Shown in pieces: positions 6,732-11,796 of a stretch of 11,796 nucleotides of DNA. The notes beneath the pieces are model-generated. The model saw only the letters and a program-made list of their open reading frames with translations, did no database searches and was not told the DNA's origin. The number at the start of each line of letters is the position of its first letter. Position 1 is the stretch's first letter. A program made the position numbers and the translations under genes. The DNA is taken from the NCBI GenBank assembly GCA_000433175.1, contig HF986745.1, forward strand, positions 4,896-16,691, in the 5' to 3' direction. Source of the DNA: Prevotella sp. CAG:1058 (lineage in GTDB: Bacteria > Bacteroidota > Bacteroidia > Bacteroidales > Bacteroidaceae).

Positions 6732-9227
6732 CTATTCGTATCCGTTCTCCATTCCTCCGCCTTCTTCTCCGCTCATGTTGGCACTGTTGTTAACCTTCTT
6801 CTTGGGTGCTTTCGCCTTCATGTTGCCGAAGTTGTAAGTCAGCGTAAGGTTTACCGTGCGTCCGCTGCGCCAGTTCTTCTGGTGGCGTGTGAAGGTCTCC
6901 GAGCTGGTGTAAGTATCGAACTTGCTTGTGTTGAGCAGGTCGCGGCAGTTGACGGCGAGCGTCAGCTTGCGGTCGAGGAACGACTTGCGCAAGCCCAGAT
7001 TGAGCCTGAAGTTACCCTTGCGGTAACCCTGCGCCACTGCCTGGCGCGAGCGGTAGCGGCCCGTAAGCTGGAACGATATGTCCCAGGGCAGCATCAACGA
7101 TGCCTGCATACGTGCGTTCCATGTGAAGTTACTGTTGCCCTCTCCCGTAACGGTCTGCCCGTCTATGTCGTAAGTAAAGCCGTCGAGCTTGTAGTAATAG
7201 GCGTTGGCCGTGGTGGTAAGGTTGAGTATCTTGCAAATCTGGTTCTTCATAACAAGCTCGACACCTGAGCTCAGGCTCTTGGCAACGTTCATGAAAGTCT
7301 GGTACATCATGCCGTCGGAGCTGCTCTGGTAGCTTATGCGCTCGATTACGTCATAAGTGGGGCGGTAGTACGCGCTGACGAGCAACGAGTGGGCATCCCA
7401 TGTCTTCAGGTAGTTGAGCGAGAACGAGTTGCTGTACTCGGGGGTAAGCTCGGGGTTACCGAACGACACCATCGAGGCGTCGCGCGTGTTGCGGAAGCTG
7501 TTGAGCTGGCCTCCCCACGGACGGCGCAGGCGGCGCGTATAGTTGAGCTGCAGCTGCTGCGTCTCGGTAAGCTGGTAAGAGAGGAACACGCTGGGGAAGA
7601 GCTGGAAGAAGTCCTTCTTGAACGCCGGGTCGCGTTTCGAGGGGTCGTGCTCCTGCTCGTAACTGTAACTTTCGGAGTTGACGTGCCAGTACTCGCCGCG
7701 CAGTCCGCCCATGACGCCGAACTTGCCGAACTTCATCGTGGCGGTGGCGTAGAGCGCATGCAGGTCCATGTTGTAGATGAAGCGGTTGTAGTATTCCTCG
7801 TCTTCCACCTGGTTTACACCGTCCCAGCTAGTCTCGTCGATATAAGACTCCTGCGGAGAGTTCTCGCGGCGGAAGTTGCCCTGGTATCCGGCCTGCAGCA
7901 TTATGGCCTCGCTTATCGGGTTTTCGTAGTCGAGTTTCACCTCCCACGAGTGGCTGCGGTTGAACATCGGGCGGTACTGGTAGTCGTATTCGGTGGGCTT
8001 CGGCTCGTCGAAATACTCGGTGCTGTCCTGGTATATGTTGTCCTGGTCCATGCGCCAGTTGTTGTAGTCGACAGTGAAGTCGAGGTAATGGCGGTCGGTG
8101 AAGTTGTGGCGGTAGTTGAACTCGCCGTAGAACATGCGCATGTCGTTATGCCCCGACGAGTTGCGCAGCATTATGTAGCTGTCTTGCGGGGCGCCTATCG
8201 TGCCGTAGTGGTAAGGCGTTACGCCGCCGTTCTTGTGGCTTCCCATCATCATCATGCCTGATATCGACAGCGCGTCCTTGTCAGTTGCGTTGTATGTAAG
8301 GCCGGCGCGGCTGAATATGTTGTTGCCCATACGGTTGTTCTCGGTGGTGTACGACTGGTACTCGTTGGTGTTCAGGTACTCCTGGTAGCTCGACGAGCCG
8401 CCGTCGTTGGCACGGTGGCGGTAGCCCACGTTCAGGTATCCTTCCCACCTGCCTACGTTGAAGTTGATGTTGCCGCTGGCGTTGGCGCTGCCCCTCGAGC
8501 TGCCTCCGGCCTGCACCGAGCCGTAGTAGCCCGCCGTGCGGTTCTTCTTCAGCACGATGTTAATGATGCCGGCGCCGCCCTCGGCGCTGAACTTTGCCGA
8601 CGGGTTGTCGATGACCTCTATCCTGTCAATGCTCTCGGCAGGCAGCTGCTGGAGTATCTCGGCGCGGTTGTCGCTGGTCAGTCCGCTGGCCTTGCCGTTG
8701 ATCCACACCTCCACGCTGGTGTTGCCGCGCAGCGATATGTTGCCCTCCGTGTCGACCTCGACCGACGGGATGTTCTCGAGCACGTCGCTCGCCGCACCGC
8801 CGGCGTTGCTTATGTCCTGCGTCACGTCGAACGACTTGCGGTCAACCTCGAGCTTCATGCCCGGGCGCTGCGCCGTCACCGTGACCTCCTGCAGCGTCTG
8901 GCTGTCCTCAGAGAGACTTATTTTCTTAAAATTAGTGTGCTTGTGCTCGGCCTCAAGCGTGAAGCTCTTTACAAGCTCGGTGTAGCCTATGTACGACAGC
9001 TTCATGGTGTAGCTGCCGTAGGGCAGACCCGTAACATAGAACAGGCCCTTCTCGTCCGATATTGCACCCTTTACAAATTTCTGCGTGGCCTTGTCATACA
9101 CGGCGATGTTGACGAACGGCATCGAGCCGCCCGTAGCCGTGTCTACCACCTTTCCCCTGACGCTGCCTTGCGCATGGCAGAGGACAACGCTCATAACGAG
9201 TAGACAAAAAACAATAAGTTTCTTCAT
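6732..9227 (-). CDS. Outer-membrane beta-barrel receptor (TonB-receptor-like, CarboxypepD_reg-like N-terminus)
   Basis: 831 residues. A signal peptide (1-20, cleaved after CHAQ) precedes a carboxypeptidase-regulatory-like beta-sandwich (about 22-105; GSVRGKVVDTATGGSMPFVNIAVYD ... SDEKGLFYVTGLPYGSYTMKLSYIGY). A plug domain follows (about 115-225; LQEVTVTAQRPG ... VLENIPSVEVDTEGNISLRG ... ESIDRIEVIDNPSAKFSAEGGAGIINIVLKK). The rest is a large beta-barrel rich in aromatic strands (OMP_b-brl_3 type). The last barrel strand appears to be TVNLTLTYNFGN, followed by a 30-residue hydrophilic tail rich in Lys, Gly and Glu. Such proteins sit in the outer membrane; this subgroup lacks the long SusC features and has no SusD partner here, so a substrate cannot be named. 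On the minus strand a TTTG (9286-9289) and a near-consensus -7 (about 9257-9265) may form its promoter, divergent from the tRNA promoter. Confidence 0.92.
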   Translation of the reverse strand: MKKLIVFCLLVMSVVLCHAQGSVRGKVVDTATGGSMPFVNIAVYDKATQKFVKGAISDEKGLFYVTGLPYGSYTMKLSYIGYTELVKSFTLEAEHKHTNFKKISLSEDSQTLQEVTVTAQRPGMKLEVDRKSFDVTQDISNAGGAASDVLENIPSVEVDTEGNISLRGNTSVEVWINGKASGLTSDNRAEILQQLPAESIDRIEVIDNPSAKFSAEGGAGIINIVLKKNRTAGYYGSVQAGGSSRGSANASGNINFNVGRWEGYLNVGYRHRANDGGSSSYQEYLNTNEYQSYTTENNRMGNNIFSRAGLTYNATDKDALSISGMMMMGSHKNGGVTPYHYGTIGAPQDSYIMLRNSSGHNDMRMFYGEFNYRHNFTDRHYLDFTVDYNNWRMDQDNIYQDSTEYFDEPKPTEYDYQYRPMFNRSHSWEVKLDYENPISEAIMLQAGYQGNFRRENSPQESYIDETSWDGVNQVEDEEYYNRFIYNMDLHALYATATMKFGKFGVMGGLRGEYWHVNSESYSYEQEHDPSKRDPAFKKDFFQLFPSVFLSYQLTETQQLQLNYTRRLRRPWGGQLNSFRNTRDASMVSFGNPELTPEYSNSFSLNYLKTWDAHSLLVSAYYRPTYDVIERISYQSSSDGMMYQTFMNVAKSLSSGVELVMKNQICKILNLTTTANAYYYKLDGFTYDIDGQTVTGEGNSNFTWNARMQASLMLPWDISFQLTGRYRSRQAVAQGYRKGNFRLNLGLRKSFLDRKLTLAVNCRDLLNTSKFDTYTSSETFTRHQKNWRSGRTVNLTLTYNFGNMKAKAPKKKVNNSANMSGEEGGGMENGYE

Positions 9228-9292
9228 AACACTCTATCTGATTGATTAAGCCCCGAAAAGTTTAATTGTTTACATGTTTTTTCACAAATAAT

Positions 9293-9323
9293 TTGGTTTT
9301 ACGCTCTAAACAGATTACCTTTG
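9293..9323 (+). promoter_or_regulatory. Complete Bacteroidales promoter for tRNA-Arg
   Basis: TTTG (9293-9296), a 19-base spacer and TACCTTTG (9316-9323) match the -33/-7 consensus TTTG-N19-21-TAnnTTTG. The mature tRNA begins 13 bases after the -7 box. This is the best promoter match in the window. Confidence 0.8.
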
Positions 9324-9335
9324 CAGCCGGATTGG

Positions 9336-9407
9336 GGTCTCATAGTTCAATGGATAGAACAAGTCTCTCCTAAAGATTAGATCCGAGTTCGATTCTCGGT
9401 GAGACCA
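9336..9407 (+). tRNA. tRNA-Arg, anticodon CCU
   Basis: The cloverleaf folds fully. The acceptor is GGTCTCA/TGAGACC, the D arm is GTTC/GAAC with loop AATGGATA, and the anticodon stem is AGTCT/AGATT (one G-U) with loop CTCCTAA. The T arm is CCGAG/CTCGG with loop TTCGATT. Anticodon CCT at 9369-9371 reads the Arg codon AGG. The 3' CCA is not encoded (A at 9407 is followed by CTCC). It has its own promoter and terminator, and no integrated element is seen beside it. Confidence 0.95.
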
Positions 9408-9429
9408 CTCCTGATTCCTTTCATCTCTG

Positions 9430-9457
9430 CGCGCAGGCCTAAAGCCCGCGCGTTTTT
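9430..9457 (+). terminator. Intrinsic terminator of the tRNA-Arg gene
   Basis: CGCGCAGGC (9430-9438) pairs with GCCCGCGCG (9444-9452), with one A-C mismatch, around a 5-base loop. TTTTT at 9453-9457 follows. It lies 22 bases after the tRNA end. Confidence 0.8.
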
Positions 9458-9552
9458 CGTTTATCGAGGAGCAGGCGGATGCCGGAAAACAACCCACAGC
9501 ACATAACAAGGCGACCGGCAAGCACGGCATATTCTATCGATGAAAAATGATA

Positions 9553-9588
9553 CTGCCCGGCCACAGGCTCAAACCTGCAACCGGGCAG
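9553..9588 (-). terminator. Hairpin downstream of the Trp-rich lipoprotein gene
   Basis: CTGCCCGG (9553-9560) pairs with CCGGGCAG (9581-9588), and CAGG pairs with CCTG inside it. On the minus strand it is followed by TATCATTTTTCAT, moderately T-rich. It lies about 47 bases past the stop of the minus-strand gene. Confidence 0.6.
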
Positions 9589-9634
9589 CACACGTAAAGG
9601 TTACCAACATGGGCGGAAAAACAAGCCACACAAA

Positions 9635-10225
9635 CTAATTACCTTTGTAACCAGTAGGAGGCCACGGGTCCTCGTCGGAAGGCCACCAATACTTGAAATT
9701 CTCGTCCCAATACTCTGAAGGCCACGGCTCACCTTCAGGCCACCAGAACGGAGGGTAATTATCATAATCATCCTCCCAACCCATTGGAGGCCACGGCTCA
9801 CCTTCAGGCCACCAATACGGAGGCCACGCCTTCTCCTCATAATCGGTCACAACCTCATCTGACAGTACTTTGACAAAATAGAATATGTAACCGGGAATAT
9901 CGTCAACAGTTCCTTCAGGCACATTATGATACACAGCCCTTACCAGTATCTCGTACTTGTGGCCTTCCTGCCAGATGTCGTCAAAATCAGATAAACCTCC
10001 GTAAACGCCAGTTTTACCTCTCGGGTCTGTTACCACATACCCCCAACACCAAAAAGCAGGATTAAGGTCTAAAATAGGATAATCTTTTGCCTTGTAAGGC
10101 TGAACAGTCCACACCTCCTCATACGGCGGGGGAGTATTGTCCTCGTCGTCAGAACATGAAGCGAAGCCGAAGCATACGGACAGGACGGCGAGGAAAAGAA
10201 AAGATTTAATAAAATAATGTTTCAT
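9635..10225 (-). CDS. Surface-type lipoprotein with DUF4377-like core and Trp/Pro/acidic repeat tail
   Basis: 196 residues. A lipoprotein signal peptide ends in FAS-Cys24 and is followed by SDDED, the acidic pattern that directs Bacteroidota lipoproteins to the cell surface. Residues about 40-130 (WGYVVTDPRGKTGVYGG ... FDDIWQEGHKYEILVRAVYHN ... IFYFVKVLSDEV) loosely resemble DUF4377, a small beta domain of unknown function; this match is tentative. The last 64 residues (133-196) are extraordinary: 12 Trp and 15 Pro with many Glu/Asp, built from WWPEGEPWP twice at a 23-residue spacing plus a divergent third copy, WWPSDEDPWP. The repeat is also visible in DNA (69-bp period, 9720 and 9789). Base composition is more AT-rich than in neighbouring genes. 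No partner gene is adjacent. Function unknown. Confidence 0.88.
   Translation of the reverse strand: MKHYFIKSFLFLAVLSVCFGFASCSDDEDNTPPPYEEVWTVQPYKAKDYPILDLNPAFWCWGYVVTDPRGKTGVYGGLSDFDDIWQEGHKYEILVRAVYHNVPEGTVDDIPGYIFYFVKVLSDEVVTDYEEKAWPPYWWPEGEPWPPMGWEDDYDNYPPFWWPEGEPWPSEYWDENFKYWWPSDEDPWPPTGYKGN
9664..9823 (-). repeat. In-gene tandem repeat encoding WWPEGEPWP units
   Basis: A block of about 35 bases starting at 9720 recurs nearly unchanged at 9789 (69-bp, 23-codon period). A third divergent version lies at about 9664-9690. It encodes the Trp/Pro-rich tail of the lipoprotein. Confidence 0.75.
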
Positions 10226-10333
10226 AATAATACTACTGAAATAAGATTTTAGTTTTTGTCTGAATTTTCGTTACCGTTGCATATTGGCTTTTCAGAACCG
10301 TCAAACCACAGTCAAGCCTTTCGTTACACACTG

Positions 10334-10341
10334 CAAATATA
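10334..10341 (-). promoter_or_regulatory. -7 box (TATATTTG, minus strand) for the Trp-rich lipoprotein
   Basis: On the minus strand this is TATATTTG followed by CAG, an exact TAnnTTTG match in an AT-rich patch. It would give a leader of about 100 bases before the ATG at 10225. No TTTG is seen at the -33 spacing. Confidence 0.5.
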
Positions 10342-10517
10342 CGAATTAAATATAATTAAACCATATTTTTTGATACAAAAACCTGTATTTTTAATAAAAT
10401 TTGCACAACGAAATTAAATCAGGCAGACAACATAACGACGCCTGCAGCATGCCCGTTGCACGCCGTCCACGCCCCTGCCGTGCGCCGTCCCGACACGGGC
10501 TTGCCGACACACAGTCT

Positions 10518-10605
10518 GCAAGAGGCTGCCTTTTAGGATGCAAAAGGTTATCTTTCGCGTTGCAAAAGGCAACCTTTCGGAAGGCAAAAGACGGCCTTTT
10601 GTAAC
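10518..10605. repeat. 22-bp periodic palindromic repeat, locus 3 (four units)
   Basis: Four units start at 10518, 10540, 10562 and 10584, exactly 22 bp apart. All begin GCAAGAGG, GCAAAAGG or GCAAAAGA and then, after three variable bases, carry CCTTTT, TCTTTC, CCTTTC or CCTTTT. Each unit can form a small hairpin, for example CAAAAG (10585-10590) with CTTTTG (10596-10601). The 14-mer GCGTTGCAAAAGGC (10557-10570) is identical to one at 1952-1965. It lies in the gene-free stretch 10226-10832, about 230 bases before the next ATG. The open frame crossing it (10401-10604) looks spurious. Confidence 0.8.
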
Positions 10606-10832
10606 CGATTGAGCATCAATCCGTTACACACACAACAAAATATGACGGCACCGCATGCCTGCGGCCGCTTCCCTGCCACGGGCGGGGAAGCGATGGAACT
10701 GGTGCGTCAAAATATTGTAAAAAAATGTTGTCGCGATTTTACTTTTTGCCGTTTACCTCCTCTTATATATAAGACGCGGTTGAAAAAACGGCGTTTACAT
10801 AACCTTAGTATAAACCTGTAACAAATACTACG

Positions 10833-11051
10833 ATGAGACCATCAGCAATATTCAAGACGACAATAATGGCCCTCTGCATGGCAATGGCCTGCGGTTCGTG
10901 CATAGTCCATAAGGACCATCCGCCACGTCCGCCGCACCATAAGAAGCACAAACCACCGAAGAAGCCTAAGGGCCCGAAGCACCATCCGCCGCACGTATCG
11001 GTAGACTACGATAATACCGGCAACACATATTACGCGTGGAACGTGGAATGA
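10833..11051 (+). CDS. Tiny His/Lys/Pro-rich lipoprotein
   Basis: 72 residues. A hydrophobic signal (IFKTTIMALCMAMA) leads to CGSC, with Cys23 (or possibly Cys20) as the likely lipidated residue. Residues 26-53 are almost entirely His, Lys, Pro and Arg (HPPRPPHHKKHKPPKKPKG ... HHPPH; eight His in all), followed by a short acidic/aromatic end, VDYDNTGNTYYAWNVE. Small envelope proteins of this composition occur in Bacteroidales without an assigned function. Metal or polyanion binding is possible from composition but is only inference. It stands alone: the next gene starts 268 bases later with its own promoter. Confidence 0.75.
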   Translation: MRPSAIFKTTIMALCMAMACGSCIVHKDHPPRPPHHKKHKPPKKPKGPKHHPPHVSVDYDNTGNTYYAWNVE

Positions 11052-11277
11052 CAATAACCTACGGGGAGGGCAACCAAGACACGGCATGCTGACGTCCACG
11101 CGGAACGGCAGTATTTTCAGTTCCATTGTTATTCCCTTACGATTGTTTTCACGGCTTTTGTTTCAGCGCGCCGCAGCCTTAGCCATGCGCCAAGGTTGTG
11201 GGCGCTGACGTTTTTTGACTGCAATACCAACGCGAAATACAAATATCCATAAATAACACCTAATAATGTTACAAATA

Positions 11278-11308
11278 TTGCAGTTAAGCGCATTTTTAAG
11301 TATCTTCG
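11278..11308 (+). promoter_or_regulatory. Probable promoter of the 11320 lipoprotein gene
   Basis: TTG (11278-11280, in context ATTG), a 20-base spacer and TATCTTCG (11301-11308) match the TTTG-N19-21-TAnnTTTG consensus with one mismatch in each box. Transcription would start about 11315, only about 5 bases before the ATG. Confidence 0.55.
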
Positions 11309-11319
11309 CAATTTGAACA

Positions 11320-11796
11320 ATGAAGCTCGCAACATACATAACAGCGTGCCTGCTGGCGCTGCTTGCGTCGGCATGCGGCAGGACTGACGGCGGCGGAAGC
11401 CGACGCTCGGTGTACTACTGGAGCACGGTGCTCGACATCGACAGCACCAAGCAGGCCTTCATCGACCGCCACGGCGTAAACCGCATGTACGTAAGATACT
11501 TCGACGTTGTGGCAGGCGAAGACGGAAGCCCCGTGCCCAACGCCACGCTGAGGTTCAGAACAGGCGTGCCGCAGGGCGTCGAGGTGGTGCCCGCGGTATA
11601 CATCGTCAACGAGTGCATGGCCGCCGACACCGCCGGGCTGGCCGGACTCATACTAAAGCGCATATTGCAGATGAACGCCACCAACGACATCGGCGGCGTG
11701 AAGGAGATACAGATAGACTGCGACTGGACACGGCGCACACGCCAGCGCTATTTCAGTTTCCTGCGCACACTGCGCCGCTTGGCGGCAGCCGAGGGC
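11320..11796 (+). CDS. Conserved Bacteroidales lipoprotein of unknown function, 5' part
   Basis: The first 159 codons are visible; the frame runs off the right edge. A lipoprotein signal ends in LASA-Cys19. The mature part has YYWSTVLDIDSTKQAFI, RMYVRYFDVV, VEVVPAVYIVNE, GLILKRILQMN and EIQIDCDWTRRTRQRYFSFL. I recognise this as a widespread Bacteroidales lipoprotein family without an assigned activity. The alternating strand/helix pattern and the VPAVYI and QIDCDW strand ends suggest a TIM-barrel of glycosidase type, which is inference. The start at 11320 fits both the signal peptide and the promoter just upstream. Confidence 0.85.
   Translation, partial: MKLATYITACLLALLASACGRTDGGGSRRSVYYWSTVLDIDSTKQAFIDRHGVNRMYVRYFDVVAGEDGSPVPNATLRFRTGVPQGVEVVPAVYIVNECMAADTAGLAGLILKRILQMNATNDIGGVKEIQIDCDWTRRTRQRYFSFLRTLRRLAAAEG

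Larger units (their letters stand above)
10226..10832. other. Gene-free intergenic region between two divergent lipoprotein genes
   Basis: This 607-base stretch has no convincing gene. It holds an AT-rich patch (about 10325-10400) with the minus-strand -7 box, a GC-rich stretch (about 10440-10510), the 22-bp repeat array (10518-10605), and a 14-bp perfect palindrome TCTTATATATAAGA (10761-10774). The palindrome lies about 60 bases before the downstream start. The short open frames at 10401-10604 and 10609-10821 show no motif or start signal. Confidence 0.55.

Noticed and set aside
7389..9203. Long plus-strand open frames opposite the outer-membrane receptor
   Set aside because: They are low-complexity Val/Ala/Arg-rich shadows produced by GC-biased codons of the real minus-strand gene.
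9336..9430. tRNA-Arg as attachment site for an integrated element
   Set aside because: I found no second copy of the tRNA 3' end in the window, and the only integrase is about 6 kb away with ordinary chromosomal genes between.
10382..10396. Plus-strand promoter at TAATAAAATTTGC
   Set aside because: Spacing within the -7 box is off by one base, and no gene follows for more than 400 bases.
10401..10604. 67-codon open frame crossing the 22-bp repeat
   Set aside because: The C-terminal half is only the translated repeat (units are not a multiple of 3), and the N-terminal half has no motif or start signal.
10518..10605. CRISPR array
   Set aside because: The 22-bp units are directly contiguous, with no spacers, no conserved full-length repeat and no cas genes.
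11052..11277. Possible small RNA or gene between the two plus-strand lipoprotein genes
   Set aside because: I saw no strong hairpin with a T-run and no plausible coding frame. The minus-strand frame at 11129-11374 overlaps the promoter and start of the real gene.

Overview
The window reads as a stretch of a Bacteroidales chromosome, most likely Prevotella-like or a close relative. The evidence is the gene content: surface proteins ending in a Por-secretion-like tail, an outer-membrane beta-barrel receptor with a carboxypeptidase-regulatory-like N-terminus, SPII lipoproteins with an acidic stretch after the lipidated Cys, and a CTnDOT-like tyrosine recombinase. Several genes also carry the Bacteroidales promoter signature (TTTG, about 19-20 bases, TAnnTTTG). 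Genes are GC-rich, with an AT-richer patch around 10.2-10.4 kb. No assignment below order level can be proven from the sequence alone.

Layout. 3-1727 (+) is the C-terminal part of a large secreted surface protein (NPCBM-like domain and sorting-type tail), closed by a strong hairpin terminator. 1835-2072 holds hairpins and periodic repeats between two convergent genes. 2073-3287 (-) is a lone tyrosine recombinase. 3288-3693 has no gene but carries the metG promoter. 3694-5918 (+) is metG (methionyl-tRNA synthetase), interrupted by two tandem duplications, one of which breaks the frame. 6168-6536 (+) is a small YbaN/DUF454 membrane protein. 6732-9227 (-) is an outer-membrane beta-barrel receptor. 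It is divergent from a tRNA-Arg(CCU) gene at 9336-9407. 9635-10225 (-) is a probably surface-exposed lipoprotein with a Trp/Pro/acidic repeat tail. 10226-10832 has no gene but contains a 22-bp tandem repeat. 10833-11051 (+) is a tiny His/Lys/Pro-rich lipoprotein. 11320 to the window end (+) is the start of a conserved Bacteroidales lipoprotein.

The genes are mostly single units with their own promoters and terminators. Apart from the cell-envelope theme (four exported envelope proteins plus the membrane protein) I see no operon or defence system. No phage, transposase, CRISPR or toxin-antitoxin genes are visible.

Two things stand out. First, metG contains 96-bp and 80-bp tandem duplications whose copies differ only at third codon positions. 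Removing one copy of each restores an intact 682-codon gene, so the break is probably a strain-mixture assembly artefact rather than real gene death. Second, an imperfectly palindromic repeat with a period of 22 bp occurs in three separate intergenic places (about 1935-2022, 5920-6004 and 10518-10605), with no protein-coding explanation.
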